Assembly (NCBI RefSeq): GCF_900109565.1
Contig: NZ_FNZZ01000006.1
Coordinates: 124,001 to 188,000 of the forward strand
Length of the DNA stretch: 64,000 nt
Source: Sphingomonas palmae
GTDB taxonomy: Bacteria; Pseudomonadota; Alphaproteobacteria; Sphingomonadales; Sphingomonadaceae
Direction: 5' to 3'
Both the position numbers and the translations under genes were made by a program. Below the pieces are notes generated by a model. It did no database searches and had not been told where the DNA came from. It worked only from the letters and a program-made list of their open reading frames with translations. Of this stretch, positions 1 through 8,207 are shown piece by piece; the stretch's first letter is position 1; every line of letters starts with the position of its first letter.

Positions 1-963
1 GTTGCCGATCAGATTGTGAAGCAGTTGCGACAATTGAACGCGGTCGCCCGCAACCGGCGGCACATCCTCGCCGATCCGCAGCACGACGTCCTCGCCGCGC
101 GCGCCGCGGCTGTGGCGCAGCGCCTCGTGCACCTCGATCGCGAGTACCGCGAGATCAACCGTGGTGGACGGCAGCCGAAACTTTTCCGCCTCGATCCGCG
201 ACAGGCTCATCAGATCCTCGACGAGTCGTTCCATGCGGGTCGCTTCGTCGAACACGATGCCGAGGAAGCGGCGGCGGATCGCGGGGTCGTCTCCGGCCTC
301 GTCGCTCAACGTCTCGACGTAGCCGAGGATCGAGGACAAGGGTGTGCGCAGTTCGTGGCTGGCGTTGGCGACGAAATCGACGCGCATCCGCTCGGCTGCA
401 TGCTGTCCGGTCTGATCGAGCAGGTGGACGATCTGCGTGCCCGGCGCCGTCTCGGTCGCACGCATCTGCCAGCGCCGGTCCTGCGCACCCAGCCCGACGA
501 GTTCGATCGGCGCGTCGCCGCGGTCGGCCGGTGACATCGTCAGGTAATCGCTCGCCGCCGGATGGCGGATCGCGGTGCGCACGTCCTCGCCGATGATATG
601 CTGGCCGAGCAGCAGACGGGCAGGGCCATTCGCGGCGATTACGCGGCCGTCGCGCACCATGACGACGGGATCGAGGATCGCCTCCAGCACCGGCGCGAGT
701 TCCAGCGAGCTCTCACCCTCGCCACCTGCTTCGATGTCGGCAAGGTCGTTGTCGCCGATGCTGCGCGCGATCACGGTCGCGGTCGCCCCGCCGACCAGCG
801 CGATTAGCGCGAGCTGTACGTCGCGCGAATAGGCAAAGACGATCGCCGCGGTGACGACCGCGATCGTGCCGGCAAGCCAGGTGCGGAGCGCGAAGCCTTC
901 GATCACCCGCTGCTGACTAGCCGCTTCGCGGCGCGCGGCAAGAGGCAGGTGGTCGCGGTGCAT
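1..963 (-). CDS. PhoR-like membrane sensor histidine kinase, 3' end outside the window
   Basis: Sensor kinase that probably phosphorylates a response regulator encoded beyond the left edge. Only its first 321 codons are here. Read from the ATG at 963, it has a short basic N-terminus, two close membrane segments (about residues 25-60) without a sizeable periplasmic loop, and a PAS-like region (about 90-185). The phospho-acceptor box SHELRTPLSSILGYVETL follows, with His203, and the N-box LLHNLIGN lies exactly at the window edge. The absence of a periplasmic domain and the PAS-DHp-ATPase order match PhoR, which controls phosphate starvation genes through PhoB; that assignment is inference because the partner is not visible. 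The gene is divergent from the cassette starting at 1070. Confidence 0.88.
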   Translation of the reverse strand, partial: MHRDHLPLAARREAASQQRVIEGFALRTWLAGTIAVVTAAIVFAYSRDVQLALIALVGGATATVIARSIGDNDLADIEAGGEGESSLELAPVLEAILDPVVMVRDGRVIAANGPARLLLGQHIIGEDVRTAIRHPAASDYLTMSPADRGDAPIELVGLGAQDRRWQMRATETAPGTQIVHLLDQTGQHAAERMRVDFVANASHELRTPLSSILGYVETLSDEAGDDPAIRRRFLGIVFDEATRMERLVEDLMSLSRIEAEKFRLPSTTVDLAVLAIEVHEALRHSRGARGEDVVLRIGEDVPPVAGDRVQLSQLLHNLIGN

Positions 964-1025
964 GCGACATGGTTAACGTGCCCGGATGGCACGCCCGCAA
1001 GGTCGCGCTCCTCGCTGTCTTGCCG

Positions 1026-1042
1026 CCACATTAGTAATGTGG
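1026..1042. promoter_or_regulatory. Perfect 17-bp palindrome, candidate operator
   Basis: CCACATTA, one central G, then TAATGTGG: two perfect 8-base arms. It lies between the divergent sensor kinase (start 963) and the Tat-signal gene (start 1070), 28 bases before the latter. Such a site would suit a dimeric repressor or activator of the cassette. The regulator is not identifiable from the sequence. Confidence 0.5.
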
Positions 1043-1069
1043 AAGGGCGATGGCGCGTAGAAGAGGCCA

Positions 1070-1480
1070 ATGGACGACGACACTACCTCCCACACCGACG
1101 ATCAGGCAGGTCGTACGACGCGACGCCGCGCGCTGATGCTCGGTGCGGTCGGTGCCGCCTCGGTGGTGTCGATCAGACCCGCGCTGGCGCAGGCTGCGGG
1201 ATCGGTGCTGATGTGCGATATCCCGGTGCCCGACGCCGGGCGCGCGGGCGGCTATATCAACAAGGACGGTGAGGTCGTGGCGGCCGGAACCGCGGGCGCC
1301 TATGCGCCGCCGGGGCGGCCCTTGAAAGGCGAGGACGTACGCCGTGCGCTCGCCAGTGGATCGAACCTGCCGGGCTACGATTACGATCGCAGCCGTGCCT
1401 ATCTGAAATACGTGCAGCGACTGCAGCGGGGCAATGCAGGGTTCACCTGCTTCGCCTCGGTCCAGATGCTGCGGAAATAG
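1070..1480 (+). CDS. Small Tat-exported protein of unknown function
   Basis: A 136-residue protein. The N-terminus is hydrophilic, followed by a twin-arginine stretch TTRRRALMLGAVGAASVVS and a cleavage-like PALAQA, so export of a folded protein by the Tat route is expected. The mature part is about 95 residues, with two cysteines (in SVLMCDIP and GFTCFAS), a Gly/Pro-rich middle and a Tyr-rich segment GYDYDRSRAYLKYVQRLQRG. I do not recognise the family. It is the first gene of a run with a PqqD-like protein, an HprK-related kinase and a nucleotidyltransferase, only 4 bases ahead of the PqqD-like start, so it may be the substrate of that cassette (inference). AAGAGG lies just upstream of the ATG. 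Confidence 0.75.
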   Translation: MDDDTTSHTDDQAGRTTRRRALMLGAVGAASVVSIRPALAQAAGSVLMCDIPVPDAGRAGGYINKDGEVVAAGTAGAYAPPGRPLKGEDVRRALASGSNLPGYDYDRSRAYLKYVQRLQRGNAGFTCFASVQMLRK

Positions 1481-1484
1481 TCGC

Positions 1485-1760
1485 TTGTCCGCGACGCGCT
1501 ACCGCGCGCCGCCCGCCGACGCGCTGCTGATCCACCCGCTGGACGACCTTTACGCACTCTATCATCGTGCGTCGGGTATGACGCACCTGCTCGCCTCACC
1601 CGCGCCCGAACTGCTCGAGCTGCTGGCGGAGCGTGCCTTGACCCGCGATGAGTTACTGCGGGCGTTGATCGAGCGTTTCGAAGTCGCGGATGCCGACGCT
1701 GACCTGCTCACTGCGCGACTGGAGGAACTGGTCACGGTCGGCTTGGTGCACGTGACGTGA
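1485..1760 (+). CDS. HPr-rel-A system PqqD-like protein
   Basis: A small PqqD-fold protein of about 91 residues. PqqD proteins bind peptide substrates and present them to modifying enzymes. Visible here are a start ALLIHPLDDLYALYHRASG, a helical LLELLAERALTRDELLRAL and a C-terminal winged-helix-like segment ending ELVTVGLVHVT. The order fits the PqqD-like members of the HPr-rel-A cassette described for proteobacteria. I chose the TTG at 1485 because it directly follows the stop of the Tat gene and gives the usual length; a GTG or ATG extension back to 1434 would overlap that gene and adds a Cys/Arg-rich tail unlike the family. The stop overlaps the next start as GTGA. Confidence 0.72.
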   Translation: MSATRYRAPPADALLIHPLDDLYALYHRASGMTHLLASPAPELLELLAERALTRDELLRALIERFEVADADADLLTARLEELVTVGLVHVT

Positions 1761-2611
1761 GGCACGTCACATCGATCCGTGTCGGTCCGATCGGCTTTCG
1801 GGTCGGCAGCGACTTTGCCGCGCCGATCGCGGCGCTGCGCGAGCTCTATGCCGATTATCCGACGCCCGAGATCGCGCACTTTACCATTCGCCTGCCCGCG
1901 ACGGCGCCGTGGCGACGGCTCGTTCGTCCGGCGGTGAGGATCGAGGGCGATTACATGCTCCCCGAGACCGCGCCGCTGCCGCTGGCGCACGGGCTGCTCG
2001 CGGCCGAGATGGCGATGAACCTGCAGGTCGCACTCGGCCACCGCCGGCACCTGCTGCTGCATGCCTCATGTGTCGAGCGCGACGGGTGCGCGCTGTTGAT
2101 GACGGGCGAGTCGGGGTCGGGAAAGTCGACGCTCGCGACGCTGCTCGGCACGCGCGGTTGGCGCTTCATGGGCGACGAGTTCGTGCTGATCGATCCGGAG
2201 AATGGCGCGGCGCACGCTTTTCCGCGGGCGATCAGCCTCAAGAACCAGGCGATCGGCGTAATCGAGCGCGCGTGCCCGGACGCGCGGTTCGGCCCATTGC
2301 TGCTCGGGACACCGAAGGGTGATATCCGGCATCTCGTGCCACCCGCCGACGCGATCGCGCGCATGGACGAGCCGGCGCATCCGGCGCTGCTGCTGTTTCC
2401 GACCTTCGGGCTGGCGCGTGAGGTGCGATCGGTCGGCGCGGCGGAGGCGTTCGTCCGCCTGACCCAGGCGTCGACCAACTATACCGCGCTGGGGGAGCGC
2501 GGCTTTCGCGCGCTGACCAGACTGGTCGATCAGGTACCGGCGCGCGCGATCGACTATCCCGACAGCGAAGCCGCTATCGAGCAGGTGGAAGAGCTGTGGC
2601 GCGGGCTGTGA
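1757..2611 (+). CDS. HprK-related kinase A
   Basis: A 284-residue P-loop protein related to HPr serine kinase. Walker A is GESGSGKSTLATLL at residues 117-130, followed by GWRFMGDEFVLID, which resembles the acidic second motif of HprK. The N-terminal part (1-105) has no motif I recognise. HprK itself phosphorylates a serine of HPr; the A-type relatives occur next to a PqqD-like protein and a PF14907 nucleotidyltransferase, and kinases of this kind modify precursor peptides in some lasso peptide clusters. The substrate here is unknown. The GTG start overlaps the upstream stop as GTGA, and the stop overlaps the next GTG, so translational coupling is likely. Confidence 0.82.
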   Translation: MRHVTSIRVGPIGFRVGSDFAAPIAALRELYADYPTPEIAHFTIRLPATAPWRRLVRPAVRIEGDYMLPETAPLPLAHGLLAAEMAMNLQVALGHRRHLLLHASCVERDGCALLMTGESGSGKSTLATLLGTRGWRFMGDEFVLIDPENGAAHAFPRAISLKNQAIGVIERACPDARFGPLLLGTPKGDIRHLVPPADAIARMDEPAHPALLLFPTFGLAREVRSVGAAEAFVRLTQASTNYTALGERGFRALTRLVDQVPARAIDYPDSEAAIEQVEELWRGL

Positions 2612-3642
2612 ACTCCGCGCGGCTGCTCGCCCGCCTGCTTGCGGAGCCGGCGCGCGCCACCGAACTGGATGCGGCGGCGTGGAATGCAGTGATCTGCGTC
2701 GCCCGTGCCGAGCAGCTGGTCGGTACGCTCGCTTTGCGGCTCGACCATGCCGCGGTGCCGCCGGTCGTCTCAGAAATCCTGCGCGATGCGCGTCAGGACG
2801 CGACCGAGCAGCGGCGTGCGGCGCTGTGGGAGGCGGAGATGATGCGTCGCGTGCTGGCGCCGCTCAATATTCCGCTCGTGCTGTTGAAGGGAACCGCGTT
2901 CGTTGCGGGCGGGCTGTTGGCGGGGCAGGGGCGCCATATCGGCGACCTCGACCTGCTGGTACGCCGCGACGATCTGTCCACAGTCGAGCAGGCGTTGCTC
3001 AGCGCCGGCTGGGACTGGGCCAAGCCAGACGCCTATGACGACGATTATTATCGCCGCTGGATGCACGAGCTGCCGCCGCTGCTCCACCGCGACCGCGACC
3101 GGATGATCGACGTTCACCACACGATCCTGCCGCCGACCTCGCGCCCGACCCCCGACGCCGATGCGCTGATCGCGGGGGCGGTGCCGCTGGCGAATGGCCT
3201 CAGCATCCTCGCGCCGGCCGACATGGTGATCCACGCCGCGCTTCACCTCTTTGCCGACGGCGACCTGGCCGGCGGGCTACGCAACCTGTGGGACATCGAT
3301 CGGCTCCTGCGCGAGTTCACGGACGAGGACGGCGATTTCTGGCTCAAGCTGCACGCCCGAGCCGCGGAGCATCAGGCAGTTCCCTTCGTTGCCCGTGCCG
3401 TGCGACTGGCCGCGCGCCTGTTCGACACACCGGTGCCTCCGGCATGGCGTAGGGTGCGCCTGGGCGATCACCTGTACGAGCGGCGCTTGCTATCGCGCGA
3501 CGCCTGGGGGCGAGAGACCCATCCCGCGACGCGGCTGGCGTTCTACGTCCGCTCGCACTGGATCCGGATGCCGCCGCTGCTGCTCGCGCGGCACCTGCTG
3601 ATCAAGGCGCGACGCCGCGCCGACGCCGCGCGAATGCGATGA
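2608..3642 (+). CDS. PF14907-type nucleotidyltransferase, last gene of the HPr-rel-A cassette
   Basis: A 344-residue protein of the uncharacterised nucleotidyltransferase family. The key region is LLKGTAFVAGGLL followed by GDLDLLVRRDD, the Gly-x-Asp-x-Asp pattern of the nucleotidyltransferase fold; a later Asp/His segment MIDVHHTILPP fits the third metal ligand. The rest is helical. In related clusters such enzymes modify the phosphorylated peptide made by the kinase. The GTG at 2608 overlaps the kinase stop as GTGA; another GTG at 2596 is in frame and gives four more residues. The 3' end overlaps the convergent VanZ-like gene by 41 bases. Confidence 0.78.
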   Translation: MNSARLLARLLAEPARATELDAAAWNAVICVARAEQLVGTLALRLDHAAVPPVVSEILRDARQDATEQRRAALWEAEMMRRVLAPLNIPLVLLKGTAFVAGGLLAGQGRHIGDLDLLVRRDDLSTVEQALLSAGWDWAKPDAYDDDYYRRWMHELPPLLHRDRDRMIDVHHTILPPTSRPTPDADALIAGAVPLANGLSILAPADMVIHAALHLFADGDLAGGLRNLWDIDRLLREFTDEDGDFWLKLHARAAEHQAVPFVARAVRLAARLFDTPVPPAWRRVRLGDHLYERRLLSRDAWGRETHPATRLAFYVRSHWIRMPPLLLARHLLIKARRRADAARMR

Positions 3643-3961
3643 TCCCCAGCACGACGACGATGATGAACGTATCGGCGATCCAGTCCATGACGTCGCAATC
3701 TCGGTGCAGCGCGGGGATCGACTGGAACACCTCGACCAGCGCGCCGAGGAACGACAGCCGCTCACCGATACGCAGCAGCGGCGTCGCGGGATAAGCCAGC
3801 GCGTAGAGGATCGTCAGCGTCCCGAAGGCGGTCATGTGCTGGTACTTGTCGTTGATGTCGCCGACACTGGGCGGGTGCGGCAACAGCGCCATCGTGACGG
3901 CGAACAGCGTCGCCGCGATGAGCAAAATGCGCCAGACAAGAGGCGCGCGCAGAAAGGTCAT
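3602..3961 (-). CDS. VanZ-like small membrane protein
   Basis: A 119-residue membrane protein with about four hydrophobic segments. The first is RILLIAATLFAVTMALLP. The motif DINDKYQHMTAFGTLTILYAL, of the KxxH type shared by VanZ-like proteins, comes next, and QSIPALHRDCDVMDWIADT before the last helix is also typical of the family. VanZ-like proteins are linked to cell-envelope stress but have no established activity. It shares an ATGA overlap with the upstream phosphatase and is probably cotranscribed with it. Confidence 0.72.
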   Translation of the reverse strand: MTFLRAPLVWRILLIAATLFAVTMALLPHPPSVGDINDKYQHMTAFGTLTILYALAYPATPLLRIGERLSFLGALVEVFQSIPALHRDCDVMDWIADTFIIVVVLGIIAFARRRRGVAP

Positions 3962-4623
3962 AGCCGCTCCAGCATGGCGACGAGTTGGTCGTAATGATCG
4001 ATCACGCCGTCCGCGCCCAGCCGGTCGACGCCTTCGAGCGTGAACCCGCCGCGATAGACCAGCGCCGGGATGCCGGCGGCGTGCGCCGCCGAAACGTCGT
4101 AGATCGAGTCGCCGACGAACGCCGCACGCCCTCCACCGCAGCCTTCGATCATCGTCCGGATCGGCTCTGGTGAAGGCTTGGCCATGCCGTTGCCCAGCGT
4201 GTCGCCGCCGATGATCGCGGCGAAGCGATGCGCGAGACCGAGCTGACCGAGCAGCGGACGGGTGAACCGCTCCAGCTTGTTGGTGACGATCCCGAGCGTG
4301 ACGCCGCGTTCAGCGAGCGCGTCGAGCGCTTCGACGACACCCGGATACGAAGTGGAGTCGACGCAGATATTGGCGGCATAATAGTCGAGCAGCGCGTCGT
4401 GCAGCCGATCGAGCTCGTCCGGGTCGTATCCACCGGTCGCATCGAGCGCCTGCGCCAGCATGCGGCGCGCGCCGCCGCCGACCATCGTGATGATCCGGGC
4501 CACCGGCAGGGTCGGGCGTCCCGCGGCGCCGAGCGCGTGGTTGACCGCCGCGGCAAGATCGCGCGAGGTGTCGACCAGCGTGCCGTCGAGGTCGAACCCG
4601 ACGATGGAAGGAAGAGAGGTCAT
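3958..4623 (-). CDS. gph: Phosphoglycolate phosphatase, HAD superfamily
   Basis: Hydrolyses 2-phosphoglycolate to glycolate, salvaging the product formed during DNA repair and by oxygenase side reactions. The 221-residue protein opens with MTSLPSIVGFDLDGTLVDT, with nucleophile Asp11 and Asp13. It then shows the helical cap (about 25-85), motif II in TLGIVTNK, the Lys in GMAKPSPEP and motif III AAFVGDSIYDVSAA. The frame is open 38 codons further upstream, but the extension is Arg/Ala-rich and crosses the divergent glmU promoter, so I use the ATG at 4623. It overlaps the VanZ-like gene by four bases. Confidence 0.88.
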   Translation of the reverse strand: MTSLPSIVGFDLDGTLVDTSRDLAAAVNHALGAAGRPTLPVARIITMVGGGARRMLAQALDATGGYDPDELDRLHDALLDYYAANICVDSTSYPGVVEALDALAERGVTLGIVTNKLERFTRPLLGQLGLAHRFAAIIGGDTLGNGMAKPSPEPIRTMIEGCGGGRAAFVGDSIYDVSAAHAAGIPALVYRGGFTLEGVDRLGADGVIDHYDQLVAMLERL

Positions 4624-4740
4624 CGCCGCGGCCGTGCCCGCGCCCGCTCGCCAAGGCAAGCGGGCTCGCCTGCGATGACTCCTTACGATGGCGTCGGCAG
4701 CCGCTGGCAATTGATCGCGCACGGTGGCAGGGCGCACGCC

Positions 4741-6123
4741 ATGAGCCAGCCGCCTCTCGCCTCAACGCCGCTTGCCGTCGTCATCCTTGCCGCGGGCAAG
4801 GGCACGCGCATGAAGTCCGACCTCCACAAGGTGCTTCACCCGCTCGCGGGCAAGCCGATGCTGCTGCACCTGATCGATACCGTCCAGCAGCTGACGCCGG
4901 AGCGGACGGTGGTCGTCGTCGGCGCGGGACGCGAGCAGGTCGAGGCAGCGGTAGCCCCACGCGGTGCGGCCACCGCGCAGCAGATTGAGCAGCTCGGCAC
5001 CGGACACGCGGTCGCGCAGGCGGAAACGGCGCTGAACGGGTTCGATGGCGACGTGCTGATCCTCTACGGTGACGTGCCGCTGGTCGGCGCAGCGACAATG
5101 CAGCGGATGCTCGAGCGATTGCACGGCGCGGACGCGCCCGCGGCCGTGGTGCTAGGGTTTCGCCCCGCCGATGCCGCCGCTTACGGCCGCGTCCTCACCG
5201 AGGCGGGTAGCGACCGGATCGCCCGCATGGTCGAATTTAAGGACGCGAACGCGGCCGAGCGTGCCGAAACCTTGTGCAATTCCGGGCTGATGGCCGTCGC
5301 CTCGCGCGACCTGTTCGCGCTGCTCGCGCGGGTCGGCAACGACAATGCCGCGGGCGAATATTACCTCCCAGACATCGTCATGCTGGCACGCGAGGACGGC
5401 CGCATCACTGCGGTGATCGAGACGAGCGAGGCCGAGGTCGCTGGCGTCAACAGCCGCGCCGAACTGGCATCGGTCGAGGCGGCGTGGCAGGTCGCGCGTC
5501 GTGCCCGCGCGATGGCGGACGGCGCGACGCTGATCGCGCCCGAAACGGTGTGGTTCGCGCACGACACGGTGCTTGGGCGCGACGTGGTGGTCGAGCCGAA
5601 CGTCTTCTTCGGCCCCGGCGTAAGCGTCGCGGACGGCGCGACGATCCGCGCCTTCTGCCATCTGGAGGGCGCGCAGATCGGGTCAGGCGTCGAGGTCGGC
5701 CCCTACGCGCGGCTCCGCCCCGGCGCGGTGCTGGAGGAGGGTGCCAAGGTCGGCAACTTCGTCGAGGTGAAGAAAACGCGGCTCGCGCGCGGCGCCAAGG
5801 CCAACCACCTGACCTATCTCGGCGACGCCGAGGTTGGCGCGGGCGCGAACGTCGGCGCGGGCACGATCACGTGCAACTACGACGGCTTCTTCAAATACAA
5901 GACGGTGATCGGCGAGGGTGCGTTCATCGGCTCCAACTCGGCGCTGGTCGCCCCCGTGACGGTCGGCGACGGTGCGATCGTCGCGGCAGGCTCGGTACTG
6001 ACCCGCGACGTGGAGGCGGGCGCTCTGGCACTCGTGCGACCCGAGCAGGTCAGCAAGCCGGACTGGGCGACTCGCTTTCGCGAGAAGATGCGCGCGCGCA
6101 AGGCTGCTCGCGCACGCACGTGA
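4741..6123 (+). CDS. glmU: Bifunctional N-acetylglucosamine-1-phosphate uridyltransferase / glucosamine-1-phosphate acetyltransferase
   Basis: Makes UDP-GlcNAc for peptidoglycan and lipopolysaccharide: it acetylates glucosamine-1-phosphate, then transfers UMP. The 460-residue protein has the N-terminal uridyltransferase domain with LAAGKGTRMKSDLHKVLHPL (about 16-35) and YGDVPLVG. The C-terminal left-handed beta helix (from about 250) has repeated hexapeptides and the acetyltransferase segment YARLRPGAVL ... KANHLTYLGD ... GTITCNYDG. I use the ATG at 4741; the open frame continues upstream over the divergent gph promoter without similarity. It precedes glmS, the previous step of the pathway, in the same direction. 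Confidence 0.97.
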   Translation: MSQPPLASTPLAVVILAAGKGTRMKSDLHKVLHPLAGKPMLLHLIDTVQQLTPERTVVVVGAGREQVEAAVAPRGAATAQQIEQLGTGHAVAQAETALNGFDGDVLILYGDVPLVGAATMQRMLERLHGADAPAAVVLGFRPADAAAYGRVLTEAGSDRIARMVEFKDANAAERAETLCNSGLMAVASRDLFALLARVGNDNAAGEYYLPDIVMLAREDGRITAVIETSEAEVAGVNSRAELASVEAAWQVARRARAMADGATLIAPETVWFAHDTVLGRDVVVEPNVFFGPGVSVADGATIRAFCHLEGAQIGSGVEVGPYARLRPGAVLEEGAKVGNFVEVKKTRLARGAKANHLTYLGDAEVGAGANVGAGTITCNYDGFFKYKTVIGEGAFIGSNSALVAPVTVGDGAIVAAGSVLTRDVEAGALALVRPEQVSKPDWATRFREKMRARKAARART

Positions 6124-6238
6124 CGGCATGTTCACGCGGCGGCAAGCGGGCGGTTGCGTGATCATGCTATCGGTGACTAGGTCGTGACCGCGACCACCGG
6201 GCAGCAGCCGCGCCCGGCATTTCAATGGGGTAGAGTAT

Positions 6239-8062
6239 ATGTGTGGCATCGTCGGCATCGTGGGGCGGGACGACGTGGCGGACCGGCTGCTCGACGGATT
6301 GAAGCGGCTGGAATATCGCGGCTACGATTCGGCCGGCATCGCGACCGACCATGACGGCGCGATCGAGCGCCGGCGCGCCTCGGGCAAGCTGGTCAATCTG
6401 GCGCGCGAACTCGCCGAGCATCCGCTGCCCGGCCAGACCGGCATCGCGCACACGCGCTGGGCGACGCACGGCGGCCCGACGACCAACAACGCGCACCCGC
6501 ACGCGACCGACGAGGTTGCCGTCGTCCACAACGGAATCATCGAGAACTTCAAGCCGCTGCGCGAGGAGCTGATCGCGCGCGGCCGGGTCTTTACCAGCGA
6601 AACCGATACCGAGGTCGTCGCGCACCTGGTCAGCGAGCAGGTCGAGGCCGGGCTCGACCCGCAGAGCGCCGTCCGCGCCGTTCTACCGCGGCTGCACGGC
6701 GCCTTCGCACTCGCGATCCTGTTCCGCCGCCACCCCGACTTGCTGATCGGCGCTCGGCTCGGCTCGCCGCTGGTCGTCGGGCACGGCAACGGCGAGACCT
6801 ATCTCGGCTCCGACGCGCTGGCGCTCGCCCCGCTGACGCAGCGGATCGCGTATCTGGAAGAGGGCGACTGGGTCATCTGCACGCGCGAGGGCGCGCAGGT
6901 GTTCGATCGCGACAACAATGCGGTCGAGCGCGCCGTCACGATCTCGGGCGTGACCGGTGAGCTGATCTCCAAGGGCAATCACCGCCACTACATGCTCAAG
7001 GAGATCTACGAGCAGCCGATCGTCGTTGCGCAGACGCTGCGCTCGTACCTGCAGCGCATGGACGAGACGATCACGTTGCCGATCCCCGAGTTCGAGCTGT
7101 CGGGGATCAAGCGCGTCACCATCGTCGCGTGCGGCACCAGCTTCTACGCCGGAATGGTTGCCAAATACTGGTTCGAGCAGTTCGCGCGCGTGCCGGTCGA
7201 CTTGGATGTCGCGAGCGAGTTCCGCTACCGCGCGCCGGTCATGGAGGCGGGTGGCCTCGCCCTGTTCATCAGCCAGTCGGGCGAGACCGCCGACACGCTG
7301 GCAGCGCTGCGTCACGCGCGCAGCGAGGGGCAGACGATTGCGGTCGTCTGCAACGTGCCGACCAGCTCGATGGCGCGCGAGGCCGACCTGCTGTTGCCGA
7401 CCCACGCCGGGCCCGAAATCGGTGTGGCCTCGACCAAGGCGTTCACCTGCCAGCTGGCGGTGCTCGCTGCACTCGCCGCCAATCTGGCGCGCGCGAAGGG
7501 GCAGCTTAAGCCTGGCGAGGAGCGTCAGATCGTCCGCCACCTGGGCGAGGCACCGGCCGCGATCAACGCCGCGCTCGCCTATGACGAGGCGATCGAGGCG
7601 ATGGCGGGCGTCGTCGCTACGGCGCGCGACGTGCTCTACCTGGGCCGCGGCACCGATTACCCGCTCGCGCTTGAGGGGGCGTTGAAGCTCAAGGAAATCA
7701 GCTACATCCACGCCGAAGGTTATGCCGCGGGTGAGATGAAGCATGGGCCGATCGCGTTGATCGACGACGCCGTACCTGTCGTCGTGATCGCGCCGTCGGG
7801 CCCGCTGTTCGACAAGACCGTCAGCAACATGCAGGAAGTACAGGCACGCGGCGGGCGCGTAGTGCTGATCAGCGACTATGACGGCATCCAGGCGGCGGGC
7901 GAGGGCTGCGTCGCGACGATCACCATGCCCAAGGTTCACCCGCTGATCGCACCGCTGGTCTACGCGGTGCCGATCCAGCTGCTCGCCTACCACGTCGCGG
8001 TCGCCAAGGGCACCGACGTCGATCAACCGCGCAATTTGGCGAAGAGCGTCACCGTCGAGTGA
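6239..8062 (+). CDS. glmS: Glutamine--fructose-6-phosphate aminotransferase (isomerizing)
   Basis: First committed step of hexosamine synthesis: fructose-6-phosphate plus glutamine gives glucosamine-6-phosphate. The 607-residue protein begins MCGIVGIVGR, so the catalytic N-terminal Cys is exposed after Met removal. The glutaminase domain (to about 235) has HTRWATHGGPTTNNAHPH; two SIS domains follow, with CGTSFYAG, SQSGETADTLAALR and EISYIHAEGYAAGEMKHGP. The C-terminal PRNLAKSVTVE is the conserved end that TnsD proteins read in Tn7 targeting. The gene is intact, although a Tn7-like element starts 25 bases after its stop. The 115-base gap from glmU has no recognisable ribozyme or riboswitch. 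Confidence 0.97.
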   Translation: MCGIVGIVGRDDVADRLLDGLKRLEYRGYDSAGIATDHDGAIERRRASGKLVNLARELAEHPLPGQTGIAHTRWATHGGPTTNNAHPHATDEVAVVHNGIIENFKPLREELIARGRVFTSETDTEVVAHLVSEQVEAGLDPQSAVRAVLPRLHGAFALAILFRRHPDLLIGARLGSPLVVGHGNGETYLGSDALALAPLTQRIAYLEEGDWVICTREGAQVFDRDNNAVERAVTISGVTGELISKGNHRHYMLKEIYEQPIVVAQTLRSYLQRMDETITLPIPEFELSGIKRVTIVACGTSFYAGMVAKYWFEQFARVPVDLDVASEFRYRAPVMEAGGLALFISQSGETADTLAALRHARSEGQTIAVVCNVPTSSMAREADLLLPTHAGPEIGVASTKAFTCQLAVLAALAANLARAKGQLKPGEERQIVRHLGEAPAAINAALAYDEAIEAMAGVVATARDVLYLGRGTDYPLALEGALKLKEISYIHAEGYAAGEMKHGPIALIDDAVPVVVIAPSGPLFDKTVSNMQEVQARGGRVVLISDYDGIQAAGEGCVATITMPKVHPLIAPLVYAVPIQLLAYHVAVAKGTDVDQPRNLAKSVTVE

Positions 8063-8086
8063 GTTAGAAGCGGGTTGCCGGGAACG
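8020..8086 (+). other. attTn7-type attachment site at the 3' end of glmS
   Basis: The last codons of glmS (encoding QPRNLAKSVTVE) plus the 24 bases after the stop, ending in the target duplication GAACG at 8082-8086. In Tn7, TnsD binds the glmS 3' end and directs insertion about 25 bp beyond the stop; the geometry here is the same. Removing the element leaves only 34 bases between the convergent stops of glmS and the hydrolase now at 20962. Confidence 0.85.
8082..8086. repeat. Target-site duplication, glmS-proximal copy (GAACG)
   Basis: GAACG immediately before the TGTAAGCG terminus. The same five bases follow the other terminus at 20947-20951, as expected for Tn7-type insertion. Confidence 0.93.
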
Positions 8087-8167
8087 TGTAAGCGAACAAT
8101 CAATTTTTCCGAGTGACAATGGAAACCTCCGGCAGCGCGTTGCTGCAACAATGAAGACTTCCATTGT
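8087..8167. repeat. glmS-proximal transposon end with clustered TnsB-like boxes (R-like)
   Basis: After the terminal TGTAAGCG come three direct boxes with ACAAT at 8096, 8116 and 8148: ACAATCAATTTTTCCGAG, ACAATGGAAACCTCCGG and ACAATGAAGACTTCC. A further inverted ATTGT at 8163-8167 closes the third. The shared pattern is ACAAT followed by an A-rich stretch and TTCC. The first two boxes are only 20 bases apart, a tight spacing like that of the right end of Tn7, which also faces glmS. Confidence 0.82.
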
Positions 8168-8207
8168 GCGAGGCTGGCCCAGGATGTCCCGAAGATGATC
8201 GCATCTG

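Noticed and set aside
4228..4740. The glmU frame extends 171 codons upstream of the chosen ATG.
   Set aside because: The extension is antisense to gph and lacks similarity, while the family N-terminus begins just after 4741.
6124..6238. glmS ribozyme or riboswitch before glmS.
   Set aside because: The gap is 115 bases, with no ribozyme-like core, and that ribozyme is typical of Gram-positive bacteria.
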